DNA of 64,000 bases from Breviolum minutum Mf 1.05b.01 (taxonomy: Eukaryota; Sar; Dinophyceae; Suessiales; Symbiodiniaceae). The notes under the pieces were generated by a model. The model saw nothing but the letters and a program-made list of their open reading frames with translations, was not told where the DNA came from and ran no database searches. The translations under genes were made by a program, and so were the position numbers. Positions 36,779-49,490 of the stretch are shown piece by piece. Position 1 is the stretch's first letter, and the number at the start of each line of letters is the position of its first letter. The DNA lies in NCBI GenBank assembly GCA_000507305.1, contig DF241460.1:1-64000 (forward strand). Direction: 5' to 3'.

Positions 36779-37035
36779 GTCGTGTCAGCAACAGATTGTT
36801 TCGAAGCTGGGATGATCAGAGAAAGAATCCCAGTAACTGACCGAAGCTATACATAAATCCAACTGAAATCATCTGATGCGGTAACTGTAGGATTTAGCAT
36901 CTACAACTGAGGATTGTCCCTGTCAAGAAAGTTAGAGAAAGTTAGAAAAAAGCTTTGAAGCCTAAACTTCCGAGGTCAAAAAAAAACACTGTTTTTTGAA
37001 ACCTATTTGGTCAAAGTCTCTTCAGGTTCCCTTTG

Positions 37036-37300
37036 TTATGTTTTTGGGTGTGTGTACATTTCCCTTCCTGTCAACAGAGGGCTGTAAGTCGTGGCTTTTC
37101 TCCAATCCTGCTCGTCGCGAGGAGTCGTGTTTCCAGGTTCCGAAAAGACGACAGGGATCGCTCGGTGCTTTCGAAGTGAAAACTCTTCGTCAAGATTTTG
37201 GAGGAGACGAGGAGACTCGTCGCAAACATCTGAGAGCAGATTCCTCCATCCTTTCGGAACAGATACCGTTGAGTGTCTCAAAACTCTCATCGTGGACTCC
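37036..37300 (-). CDS. Possible coding region, unknown
   Basis: The minus strand reads NLLSDVCDESPRLLQNLDEE, then RAIPVVFSEPGN. The plus strand is also open, so the call is weak. Confidence 0.28.
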
Positions 37301-37654
37301 ATTGGAATATCAGAAAACATCCAGGTTTCAAGCATCAAAGTTTTTTGCTACAGGAAATGGAACTAGAATCAAAATGTCTTCCAAATATCCATTGCTACAA
37401 GGCTATCGAACTTCAGGAACAAAATCCAAACTCTGGATTTCGCAGTTCCAAACCTAAATTCTTACAAATGAGGCTCCTAAGGTATATAAGTTCTACATAG
37501 TTCTACTTTCTTTCCGGCCTCATGCATATACTGTGTGTAGAGAGAGATACATATACACTTTCTATCTATGTGAGTATATTTTTGTACTTTCTTCATTCTA
37601 TTTCTTCATCCCTTTCACTTTTTGAGACATCCCCAACTTTCTACCTACGCCGCG

Positions 37655-37820
37655 GAGCGAGGAAACTCCACGAAGAGATCCGGAAATCCGGGGAAGGCTC
37701 GGACCATCGCCACTGTGTCGCCTTTCACATCGCCGTGGGGTTTAGGCCTCCCTTTGAAACCGGGCCGGGAGGATGTGGAGTTGCACCCCGGGGATGCGGC
37801 AACAGTGGAGCAATGACACC
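37655..37820 (-). CDS. Possible coding exon, unknown, GC-rich
   Basis: A GC-rich patch in AT-richer surroundings reads KPHGDVKGDTVAMVRAFPG, then PDLFVEFPRSA on the minus strand. A plus-strand frame is open as well. Confidence 0.3.
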
Positions 37821-38193
37821 AAGCACTTGAAACACGTTAAAGCGACAAAAACAAATCGTGAAGCATGAAATGTTTCGTCAAAATGGATCCAAAATTAACA
37901 TCCTTTATTGTCTATATATAATTATATATATCACTACTCAAGTGCTTCTTGCCTTTCCCGGACCGAATCTCGAAACGGGTTGAAGAAAGGGCAAAAGTTT
38001 CCGAAGTTGTGTCGCATATCTTTTGGAAAATATCTATAGATGCTAGTGATGAGTGTGGCTCGACTCAGTGCACCATCTTCACTTATGACTATCCAACAAA
38101 AAAGTCTGCTATCTGTTTTCTCTATGTTTCAGAATCTACGACTTCAAGCTGGAAAACTTTCCCTATCTGACTACAGTTCCGCAATTCCTCATC

Positions 38194-41100
38194 TCAGTGC
38201 ACTGCATTGTTGCCTGCTGCATCCAATGGTGTGCCATCCACCAAGTATCCCACATCCGCAGCATAGGCAGAAGGAGGCAAAGCCGATCCTGGTGAATGAG
38301 GATCTGGACCAATCGTCTCCTTAAGCGCTTGCCGTGGCGTCTGGAAATCGAACTCCAAGTTGAACTTGGCCTAGAAGGGGTTCACCAGAACTCGTGACAG
38401 AGTGATATTTCAACATTGCTAGTCCACCAACCAGATGTTTCTTGATTTTTAACAGTTTTTTCAACATCTCAGCAAGTTCCAGAAAAAGACGTTGAATCCC
38501 AAGGATTTCCTATCCGCAGGCAATGCGTTTTTTGGGGACTCCCATTTTTGATATGGTGAAATCACAGGGTTTTCAGCCCCTGAAGTTGGCACAATGAGCC
38601 CAGCTGGTTGAGCCCACCCACTTGGAACCCGCAATCACAGGGGTTCAACAAAACATGGAGGTGTCCACACAAAACCACCTAAGCTGGAAAAGTGCTTAAA
38701 ATGCTTAGAGGAGGATCACCCTAAATTCCAAAGTGGTGATTCTGAATCAAATTGTAACTCTTTAGAAAAATAAAGACACACACAACCTACGGGTATGTTT
38801 AGAATGAGCTGCCCAGAAAACCACGGATAGTAGTGAAATCAAATCATTTGGCATTTTGGGGACTTCGTTTTGGATCGACACACTCATAGGATGGTGCAAA
38901 AAGCTAGCAAATGTTTAGGTAAACCTGGTTAAATATACCCCATTGAGAGTTGTGAATGAAATCACTGGCTCAAGCATTTTACCAACTCCCCAATTGACAT
39001 CCCAGTATTGGATATGGTGAGCCGCTTCCCGTTCCTCACTGCTTTGGATCAACCCGGAAAGTTGTTGCACCTTTGGAAAAAAAGGGGCTCATGGTCCTGA
39101 TTTTTCTGAGACCCCGTGTCCTTGAATAGTTGCCAACCTCCTTTTTGTTCCACCTCCCTCCCCAAAAACAATCTGGCACAATCCAATGCCAAAGGGGCTG
39201 GATGATTGATAGCATTGCCGGCCCTGTTCATCGGTGTACCATCTGGCAAATAGCCCACGTCATTCACGAACAAGGCCCGCGGCAAAGGTGAGCCTTTTTT
39301 TCAAAGGAGTCCCACCATTTAGGGTCACAGCTTAAAAGTTAAAAGCTTTTGGTAGATACAGCCCTGAAATTTATATACCCTCCCTAAAACTGACAGCAAA
39401 AGCTCCTGAAAATAGGTGCCAAACCCTCATGTTGTCAAGGATCGTCTCCCTTTCCCAGCATCTTTAATGGGCGAGCTGTTAGCTTTAGGGAGTGTAATGG
39501 CTATAGGCTATAGATATCATGGCCTTTACAAGGCCCATTGCCCATCCAAAGAAATTGCTGGTGTCAGTAGGTTGATTTTTGGTGAGACAACAAAAAAGGA
39601 CTTGGTGTTTTTATGTTTTGGCAATTTCAACCATCAGGCACTGTTTGCTTCATGTTTTTAGGCTGGTGATGTAAAATCTTTGCCAGATTTATTGTAAAAA
39701 CGAATTCGGTCCTGAAGACTGAAATGGTTGGGACGATACTTTCAAAAAAAACAAAGTTGTAGATAACAGTTTCATCCATTTCAAAAATCAAGCAATCATT
39801 CAATGAACGATTTCACCAAAGCAGCAATTTACACATGGAATCATTTGATGAAAAATTTGGGAATAAAATCAAATCACCATTGTCATGATCACCACTGTCA
39901 CCACTGACATTTCGTGAGATCATCCGAGTGAAACAACTTTTGTGGGGTGAACATACTTAGGAACTGCTTGTGAAAACAAAAAAACAAAACCCACCAGCAT
40001 CAGCATTGATACAGCTGGAAGAAGTACCTCAAAGGTGGGCCAAGCCTGGTGCATGAGGATCAGGTCCAATGGTCTCAGGATGATTGATGGCATTGCCCGC
40101 GCGGTTCATGGGGGTGCCGTCTGGCAAGTAGCCCACCTGTTTCCCAACAAAGAGGGCCAAAACGCGAAGCTTCGGTTGGTGAGAGCGGGTTGATTCAGTC
40201 AGTTCTTAGGTGATTCAGCAAGAAAAACTGGTTCAAACAGCACCCCAACTGGAAGATGCGGGTAGGATTCAAAAGAAATCTCAATTGAAAGATGGTGCTT
40301 TGCGGAACCCAACATTTTAAAAAAATGTCTGCTGGGACATCTAAAGTCATGAGTGATGTAATTAATTGTGAAATTTTGTTTCGATGCTCTTAGAAGTTTC
40401 CAATCTTCTGATATCTTACATGCCATTCAGCAGCAAGTAAGGGCTAAGAAGTGATGAAACAAACGCAACAGGAAATAATAAAGACACCTGTTTTTTTGAT
40501 TCTCGTGGACTGATTCCATCACCCGGTTTCACTTCCTTTACATCAATCGACCCATCGACCCGTCAATGGAAAAAAACTCCTCAAAAGTCCGGCCCAAAAC
40601 TTGGAAGATTTTGTGATGATCTGGAATTTTTTGGGCAAAAATTTCTTTACACATCCCTTTACAATGGGGGCCTCAGAGTACTTTGAGTAAATATGGTTTT
40701 CTTTGAAAACTGTGGTTCAGGAGGTCTAGCGCCGGGCTAAGTCGCCACCTAAGGAGTTGAGAATACTTATCGGGTTCAAGTTCGGTGTCTCATCCTAACT
40801 GGTGCAATAAAGTTCCAGTTCTAAGTGGGTGTAACTGGCCATACATCCACACAACTTTGCAGGGTTCCATCTTGTATCGTGATAAAGGTGGTTTCAACCC
40901 AGAAAAACTATGCTCCCACCTCAGTTTCGGGGTACATATGTCCAAACAATTCTTTGAAACCACCACCTAGTAATGATCTGCCAGGATTTTGGAATCACCT
41001 TGGCTCCGCGTAAACCTGACGTTTGCACCAATGAACCCCCTTGCCGTCCAAGGGACATCATTACCATAGGTCAAATCAACGTAGGCATCCTGGAGAAAAT

Positions 41101-42175
41101 CTCGTGTTACCAACGGCTCGATGGCTATCCCAGTTGCTTTGAAAAAAATTCACCCTCGTGATACCGAAGACATCCATCAAGATTGTGCAATGCTCAAATT
41201 TTAGGCATCCTGAAAATCAGGCAATCTATTTTGTTCACACAAAGTCCATTTTGGGGATAAGCTGCACAATTCACCAACGATCCAAATTTTCAGCAGGTCA
41301 TTTTTGGAGTCGCTTCCCCTTACGAAAAACCCACCACATTGAAATCGTTTGCCCAGAGAAATCATGATTTCCAGTTTTGCTAAAACGATAGGAATTGTTG
41401 GGAACCAACAACGTCAGGCGCCAAAAACATGTCCAAATCGATGCTCATCTTAAAGTATTAATTGAGGTCAACAAAAAAACTTAGATGAACTGGTCATAGT
41501 TTGAAACATTTATTATTTCAAGCCTATTTGGGGAAGACGAAACCACTTTGACTAATTTTCAAATGGAGTTGGCTCAAACACCAGCCAATACCAGCTTTCT
41601 TTCAAGAGTAGTAACTTAGCAAGAAAAAGTTCAGGGCAAGGAACACCCACCCAATGATTGGAAAGAGAAAGTCATGAAAAACTATCAGGATAGCTTGGGG
41701 TGATCTCCCTCCCAGGATGCCAGTGGAAACTCTATCAATCACCTCTTCAAAAATATGATGTCTTCCTAGTGGTCATTGAATCCTGGAAGGATCAACCTAG
41801 AAGATAGCAAGGAAGTGAATCTCCACAGTTTCAATGGGACTTTATCCTTACTTTCCACCTTCCACAACCACAACTGGAGTGACGGGCCTAGGGTCTAGCC
41901 AGGCATATGTCACTCACCTACATTGTCACTAGTAGAATACGGGGGTTAAATGTTAGGGAATGCTACAAGGGGCTGTGATATAGACGTTTATTGTCTTTAA
42001 ATCCCTCAAATAAAACCTATTATACATGAATATTCTGAATATTCAATAATTTTTGCACCATCGTTCTACAAAAAATGTTCTTGTTTCTGAGTGTGATTTG
42101 CCATATTTTTTCAGCTATCCACACTTCCAACTTGGGCTTGGAAAGGGAATCTCTCTGATTTCGTTCCAAAGAGGG

Positions 42176-42258
<83 letters not shown>

Positions 42259-45200
42259 CATGAACCCAATGTCCTTCTGCACGGAGTATGCAAATCCAAT
42301 GGAATGACGCAATGGTGCAGTTTGTGCCTCAGTGTCCGAAAGTGCATCCGAAAATTTCCAACCGCCACTTGGTGGCTCATGGCAGTCATGATAACTTAGA
42401 GAAAAAATTATGTTAAAACCATCGACTTTCAGCTGGTTAAAAATTGTGTTCACGTTTTTGATTTGGGACCATTTTTCGATTTTCCTTGCTAGCATTCGTT
42501 TCTATCCATGTTCTCCACCAAGATATTCTAGCCTATAACTTGATGGTTTCTGCACAATCCTTGTCATGGAACCATGGCTGTGTCAGTGTGTTTTAGGCGC
42601 CCTAAAGTCTCGTGATTTTGTATGAAATGATATGAAATGTATCTTTTTCACGTTTTTCAGTTGATTTATTTTCCCAGGATGTCTCTAATTTGGGTCAACA
42701 CCCTATGAAAATGGTAGGTTCAGAAGCATGGATTGATCTTGATCTGGTCAAGTTTTTGGGGGTGGCCTCTTCCAAGAAATCCTAGCTGGTGGTTTTTTCA
42801 CCACGCATTTCAAAAAATATGCGCAAGTCAAATTGGATCGTGTCCCGTTTGGGGGTTAAAATGACAATAATATTGGAAACCACCACCTACAATCCCACAC
42901 ACCAGCAACTTTGGGGTTACCGAAGCCGGTGGTTTGCTGCCCCAATCTTTAATTCTGCGCGAAGCATTTGCAAAAAAAATCTGAGGATTCTTCCGAATGT
43001 CTCTTGAAGCATCTTGAAAAGATTCAAGACTCACTCAAACGTTCTCGAAACCTCACGGCAATGTGATGATTCCTTCTCCATAACATCTTGCGACACGTTC
43101 AAATTTCCCTTAAAGTCTTGAAGGTCAAAAAAAAATCTTCAACCAAAAATCATCCGGAAATCTATCTCCACCAAATATACCAAGCCACAGAGGTTCCCAC
43201 AAACGCTGCTGCCACCGGTGCGTTGCTTTGCACCGGCGTCGTGGCGGGTGGCACCGGTGGGGCATTGGCCACGGCGGCTGCCACGGCTTGAGCGGCTTGG
43301 ACAGCCACGCTCTGGCCCTGTTGGCCGCGTTTCTTTCTCACGGCTTTCAAAAGGAGAAAGGTAAGGAAACACCCACGTTTAATGAAAAAAAATGGCCCCT
43401 TCCGCTATTTCAAGAAATCATGAGTTTGTTTCAGTACATCGGTTTTGAAGTCAAAATTTCCAGGTCTTACCAGGTAGGTCTTACTGTGGTGGGATGTTTT
43501 GCCAGGATGCAATGGCTCCAAGGTGAGCGATGAAAAAGCTTGAGATATCCATTACTAAAACCATATTCTTGATTCACATAGTGACTGTTGCTGGGGGAAC
43601 CTCCTAAATCATGTGATTGAGATGTGGGTGGGCCAGTTGATCCTAACTGAAGCAAAGGTTCATGGATGACTGATGGGCGTTTCAGATGCGCACCTGTACG
43701 GAGAGATTTCCTGCTTGAGCCATGTCAGTACCATCCACCAAGTAGCCCACATCAGCATAGTACACAGACTTGGGCAATGGTGAGCCAGGGGTATGCAGAT
43801 CTGGCCTCAACTAAAACGACGGTAAAGTCGTGAAATTTGTTGGACTCACCCGAAACTTTGAAAGAAAAGTCACCCCAAAAAAGTAAAACATTTATTCTGT
43901 GAAGTATAGTTTTATTTATCATCAGCATCCCGTCACCTCATCCATTATATCACCATAAAACATCACAAAAAACATGTAACCCAAACAACACCACGAAAAC
44001 AAGGAAATCAACTAATTCAACAAAACTTCAACAAAATCAAAACATAAAATGACAACATTACCTTAAAGTGTATAAGGTAAAGTATGAAGAAAAATACATG
44101 ATATATTCCGCAGTAGTGAAGTATGTATCATGTATTTAAATCAGCAGAGCTATTTGGATGTTCTTTTGAATTGAAAATCTTACATTTAGAAAATGGATAT
44201 TCAAAATCATCTGTTTTAATCTTTTCTTCTTTCATTACATGCCTTATCATCGTATTAAGTCTTCTTGATACAGTGGCTGCCTTCGCCCTATTTTCTCACC
44301 ATAATCATCTAACCATAATTTGTCTTTAGTTCCGATTTTTTAGATAGCTTTAAAACAATGGTTAAGTTGTCAAACTAACGATCGACGATCGCATACCCAA
44401 GTAGCTCTCTATTTTGATGCCATTTAGGAAATCATATAACAAAAATAATATATTAAATACATCGATTCTACGGTTTCATTTTCTAAATTTAACATCGGCT
44501 TCTCTAACTCACTATACGCTCAATAGCAGTACTATCATCAAACTCTTTTATGTGACCAATGATATTTTCAGGTAATATGCTGTGTTTGAGGGCTATCATC
44601 AAAAACAGTTTCTATGTCTCTTATCTTATCATGAATTTACTTCAATAACATCAAGAAAATCAGATATGGTTTCTTCTTGCTCATTAAGACTGAGCATTGG
44701 TTTCCAACATATAGCTAATATTTCTTTAAATCATGTTTCAAAGAACTATATTTCACAATGAATGATATGTATGTAGTACAGTAGTATATCATCTTGTCTC
44801 ATTCCTCTTTATATGTATATATATGCTTCCAAGAATGAATGTTTTACTATTTTCTTAAAGTCTTCAACATCCATCTGCGCCGAGTCACTGCATGGTCTCT
44901 GGGTGATTCATCGCATTGCCTGCCGCATTCATGGGTGTACCATCAGGCAAGTAGCCCACAGAATTGCAAAAGAGTGCGCGGGGCAACGGAGATCCTGGAA
45001 CCACCCACAAAAACGCGATGATTCTCAACATTCTCCATCATTTGATCAGCAAAAAAAGACATCAAGATCCCTCGCCGGAAGAATGGTTCCTTCAACACAA
45101 CATTGCAACAAAATGGCCACGCTTCATAATCCCCATGATAAGAGTAGGATTTCACCCCTACATGAAAAACAGGATGGGTTTACTTCGTAGCTCATTTGGC

Positions 45201-48200
45201 CTGTTGGACAAAATCCAGCCAACCAGAATTTTGATGGGAGATATCCCACTCTTTTTCAGCGGCTTTAACCATCCAAAATTTAGTGCGTCCCAATGATCCC
45301 AACATCGAATATCAGATTTTTGTCCAATTCAACCGGGATACGCACTTGTGTAATGCCAGCTGCTTCATCCCATTATTGATATTATAGAATATCACTTGGC
45401 CCCCCATATTTGTCTATCGCATCGAATTGATTGTGTGGGAATGTTTCAAAACTAGAAACCGTTTCAAAATCCCTTAAAGAAATGATGCATGTTGGTAGGG
45501 TAACATCCATGTCTTGTGTTTGAATCATATAGTTATATAGCCTTTCACTTTTGAGCCAGGACCCCAAAAAGCACCAAACATTTCAGGTACCGATCAAGCG
45601 GGTATGGGAATCCTCACATATCCATATGGACATGGCCAGGGCCTATTGGATGATTTTTTCGCTGGAGATTTAGGAGACTTTATTCAAAGCCCTGGTTGTT
45701 TGCTGTGTATAGGGGATGAAATACTAGCCAGTTATGTAGGAAGTATAATAAACCAATACAAGGATCCCTATAAACCTTATTAACCAACCAAATATCTTGC
45801 TGGCTTTTTGAGACTGTCCAGAGGTTTTTGTTGGGTGTGAGATTTTTTCTTTCTTGGCTGTATCAAATATGTCTCACTGATCACCAATGGCAGGGAGCTC
45901 GTTTTGGATGATTAGTTGTTTTTGGATGGAGTAGGAAAAGCACTGTAGATTACAGTTTTGGGATTTTTTTTTGCAAATTCCTGACAAATAGCTGTATTTT
46001 TCTGATCTGCCTTGTGTTTAGAAAGGATATGTGTCGAACGCGGTAATTAGGAGAACATACTAGGTTACTAGATGAAGCAGTCGTATAATTTGGTTTGAAA
46101 TCACTGGGTAAAAACACAAAACACAACTGTTTGAAGCATCATTGATGGTCACATGTTCCGAAACGGAAAAAAAGCTCAAAAATTCCAATGAAATAATGAC
46201 CTCCGTCCTGGTGTGTGGGGATCCGGTCCGATGGTCTCGGGGTGGTTGATGGCATTGCCAGCACGGTTCATTGGTGTGCCGTCCGGCAAGTAGCCTCAAA
46301 AAACAGTTCCAAGGGCTCTCTTCGCAGGAATCTGCAACTCCCGATGTTGAAAACCCCTGGGCACCCAATCACCCTCCCTGAAACTACCGGGTGTTTATTT
46401 AGACTTGCCATCCCGGAAATGCTGAAAAAAATCTTCCGGAATTTTTCAGGTGCCAAAAATCGCCATTCGCTTCAAGGCTATTGGGAACTGGGAACCCCTA
46501 CAATCGCTCCCTTCATCGCTTCCCGTGTACTATCGGGCAAATTGACATGGAGTAATGGAATCAACCTTTTTCCAACAAGGAAATTAAGATAAATTTTCAA
46601 TGGTGGATTTTTCAGCCAGCTATGTTAGCTTACTGGAGTGTAAAAAACTTGCAACTAAAATCTTCTCTCTCTCTCTCTCGCTCATGATTTCCATGGATAT
46701 TTTTTTGTGGGGCGCTGCATCACCAAACAGCGCTCCAGCTGGTAGCGGGAGCGATACTTCCGAAAATTCGATGTTTTTTTCCAAACAAAACACAAAGAAA
46801 ATTCGCCAAGAAACCCACATCGTTCAGGAAGGCCAAATCCACATGGGCATCTTTTTGAATGGCATATGGGAATTTGATGCCATGCAACACATCTCCTCCA
46901 GCTGGTGCTGGAGTAAATGAAGCTGCAGGTGAGGCGGCAGCCGAGACGGAAGGAGCAGCTGCGGCTGGAGCAGAACCATAGCCGTAGGGCAAGGAAGAGT
47001 GGTGGAGAAAGATGCGGACCTTTCCATCTGCATTCTTCTTGTAGCCGAAGGTGTATTCCACCTTGCTCTCGCTTCCATCATCACTGCTGGTGAAGTAGTA
47101 AGTTCCCATAGCAAGAGCCACACTCCCGTTACAGTCAATCTGGTGTTGTCAAAGACAACTTTGCTCCATCCTTTGCCACCATTGATTGCAAAGCCATGAT
47201 CTTCCGGAATTCCACCAGTCACTGCATCTGCACCAACAAAGTAGGACATGGCCCCGTTTGCATCAGGACGGAATGGAACATCCTTTGCTTTGGTTGGCTT
47301 GAAGAGCACATTTGTGTGGCCATAACCATAGAGTTCTCCAGCCGCTTGACCGGCATGTCCAACATAGTCGCCTCCAGAGAGGTAAGTCTTGGAAATGCCG
47401 ACGATAGCATCCGCCCATCCCTTTTGAGCGGCAAGAACGTCTTGTTCAGTGACAGTGGCACCATCAGACACATCGATATGCATAGCAGGCATTGAAGGTG
47501 CTGGTGCTGCCCCTCCTTGCACTGAGAGATTTCCAGCAAGAGCCATGTCCGTTCCATCCACCAAGTAGCCCACATTGGCATAGAGAAAAGATTTGGGTAA
47601 GGGAGATCCTGGGGTATGCAGGTCAGGTGACATGTTTTCCGGATGATTCAAGGCATTGCCTGCGGCGTTCATAGGAGTGCCATCCGGCAAATATCCCACC
47701 GAATTGGTGAAGTTGGCTCGTGGCAATGGCGAGCCAGGAGTATGTGGATCGGGTCCAATGGTCTCAGGGTGGTTGATGGCGTTGCCGGCACGGTTCATTG
47801 GCGTGCCGTCTGGCAAGTAACCTCAATGGATGTCCGGCTGTTTTGATTCGCTACAGTTGATAGCTGAAATCCTGACAAAAATGCCTGAGGTGTATATATG
47901 TATTGCGTAAGATCATATATTGTAGATATAGTGGCATAAACTACCCACCTCAACTGGTTCTAGACGGATTTCCGTCATTATGGAGCAAATGTCATTTTTC
48001 AGCTTTCATGGATCTCTTCTGTTTAGCCAGAAAGCCCCTCATCGGCCGCAACACCTAATGCAAGAGGCAAGGCTGGAATGTGTTGTCAGTACAGAATATG
48101 TTGCCAAATGAGCCTGTATTCAAAAAAAGTGGACTGCTTACAACTCGTGGTCCCCACTTGAATCAAGAAATCTATCGCAGCCGCTCCGTCACTCAAACCA

Positions 48201-48977
48201 ACCAACCAACAAGAAAAAACAAGATCAAGACACCCACATCATTCAGGAATTCCAAATCGGCATAGGCGTCCTTCTGCAAGGCGTAGGGAAACTTAATGCC
48301 GTGCAAAGTTTCGGAGCGACAGCCCATCTTGGACCGCTTGGCACGCAATAAGAGTCCAGCTGCCACCATGCTCACGGCAGCCATCGTGCTGCCTGGTGCT
48401 TCGAAAAGTTGCACATCAAATAACCATAAGACAAGTAAAAATTTAAATAAAGGAATGTGAACTTCCAACTCCACTAATGTAAGTACTACACCTCCTGAAG
48501 TTGTATCAAAAAAATAGTCTTTTGGAAGTCTTTCTGCTTTCCGAGAATTTGCAAACTTCCGGGGAAAAAGTGAACTGGTTCAGCTCGCACCTACCTTGAA
48601 AAGTTTCCCCAAAAATGGAAACGGCAACGTCTTCCAAGTATCCATTCCGTCAAGCCACGAAAATTCAGGGCTTCAAACCATGCGATTTTTTTAATGCAAA
48701 GAGGTTCCCATCATATACTAGAAGAATCCAGACTAAGTAGGCTAACAAATAAGCCCTATTCAATCACCAAAACAATCCAAACTCATATGCCATCACTTTT
48801 TTGACCAAAATATCTCCAGCCCTCTACCACTTTGCGCCTTGAACGAAGGTAGATCCCATTTCCACATCCACACCACGTGTACCTGTCACACGTGGTCGTC
48901 CTCCCTGAGTCGTAACAACCTGACCTGGTACGAAGCCACAGGTTGAGGTGATCATAGCGGCAGCACTGAGTTTCCAC
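38194..48977 (-). CDS. Three-module repeat protein with one NTF2-like domain (12 exons)
   Basis: Exons (plus coordinates, in gene order): 48977-48838, 48398-48234, 47821-46815, 46294-46208, 44994-44889, 43805-43694, 43317-43201, 42327-42274, 41089-41057, 40136-40046, 39293-39199, 38319-38194. With one missing base restored in count at 47130/47131 they add to exactly 711 codons ending in TGA. The protein has three modules, each a QKDAYxDL-type lead-in, then three repeats of about 36 residues with the core VGYLPDGTPMNRAGNAINHP and a linker ETIGPDPHTPGSPLPR. After module 1 comes an NTF2-like domain (VTEQDVLAAQKGWADAIV to LHHSSLPYG), of a kind widespread in algae. Ala/Pro linkers separate the modules. 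Introns mostly cut at the same places in each module, so they arose by duplication. Donors GT (6), GC (3), GA (2). Start codon not fixed; ATG at 48384 or further upstream. Function unknown; multi-unit polyproteins are common in dinoflagellate plastid proteins, but plastid targeting is only a guess. Confidence 0.85.
40886..40968. mobile_element. Family C fold-back element, copy 2 (in an intron)
   Basis: Bounded by AGGTGGTTTC and GAAACCACCACCT, with an interior AACTATGCTC and CTCAGTTTCGGGGTACA matching copy 1 at 15896. It lies in the intron between exons 41089-41057 and 40136-40046 of the repeat-protein gene. Confidence 0.75.
42173..42253. repeat. (CAA)n microsatellite in an intron
   Basis: About 27 uninterrupted CAA units, in an intron of the repeat-protein gene just after the exon 42327-42274. 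On the gene strand the unit is TTG. Confidence 0.97.
42784..42889. mobile_element. Family C fold-back element, copy 3 (in an intron)
   Basis: Bounded by AGCTGGTGGTTTT and GGAAACCACCACCTA, with the interior CAAAAAATATGCGCAAGTCA. It lies in the intron between exons 43317-43201 and 42327-42274 of the repeat-protein gene. Confidence 0.78.
43860..44830. other. AT-rich intronic block without coding signal
   Basis: Nearly 1 kb inside the intron between exons 44994-44889 and 43805-43694 is clearly more AT-rich than its surroundings, with no protein-like frame and no clear element ends. Confidence 0.6.
45205..45390 (-). CDS. Coding-like segment inside an intron, possible pseudogene
   Basis: Within the intron 46207-44995 of the repeat-protein gene the minus strand reads QVRIPVELDKNLIFDVGIIG, then in another frame TKFWMVKAAEKEWDISHQN and GWLDFVQQ. 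Two protein-like stretches in two frames with no splice signals between suggest a broken exon or a fragment of another gene. Confidence 0.28.
45715..45766. repeat. Family A dispersed repeat, inverted copy
   Basis: On the minus strand: GGTTTATTATACTTCC, then ACATAACTGGCTAGTAT and TCCCCTATA, in the same order as the copies at 1082 and 52522. It lies in an intron of the repeat-protein gene. Confidence 0.6.
47126..47136 (-). other. Single-base frame break in the NTF2-like domain
   Basis: On the minus strand the frame reads TRLTV up to ACT GT and then continues one base out, NGSVALAMGTYYFTSS, after AAC. One base is missing between 47131 and 47130. The reading on both sides is conserved protein and there is no splice signal, so it is a sequencing or assembly error, or a real inactivating deletion. 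Confidence 0.8.
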
Positions 48978-49370
48978 CTTGGATGACCGGCCGTTGGTTG
49001 GATTGGGTTTTTTACGGCACAGAGGTGTTTTTCCACCGGCAGCTGCGGGCTCCGGCTTCATGTGTGTGTGTTTTTGTGTTTTTTTTTGGGAGGGGGGGGG
49101 CTTGTAGATCGTAGTTCTTCTCATACTTCTCAAATGGCAACGCACAAAAAATTCACAGCAAGCATCACCACAGATTTGCGAAAAAAAAACCTCAATCACT
49201 TGAATCTTGCGAATGTGGATGTGGATCTTCCAAAACACCATTTTCCAGAAACCGCCATTTTAGCATGGGGAACATGAAACACCTTCTACAGAGAGGCAGA
49301 TCCTAGCAACCTTCACCTGACCAAACCTCCCAACAAAAATGGTCCATCGAATCACATCCGGTGAAAACAC

Positions 49371-49490
49371 CCATCTTGAAGGCTGTGGTGAGGTTCCCTC
49401 ATCAATGGAGTCTTGTAGTGAACAATGCTGGGCAATGGCCCTCCAAAGATCAAGATTGAAAGTGTCAGGGTCAAACTTCACTTGGCAAAG
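49371..49490 (-). CDS. Coding exon, unknown protein
   Basis: The minus strand reads QVKFDPDTFNLDLWRAIA, then HCSLQDSIDEGTSPQPS, ending GATGG|GTGTTTT. The acceptor near 49490 is approximate. It lies between RPS11 exon 4 and the repeat-protein gene and could be an upstream exon of the latter. The family is not recognised. Confidence 0.45.

Noticed and set aside
42111..42389. Frame reading RHKLHHCVIP, resembling the missing RPS11 block
   Set aside because: The overlapping frame RHSIGFAYSVQKD matches the repeat-protein lead-in and joins both neighbours in phase; the RPS11 resemblance is limited to RHK.
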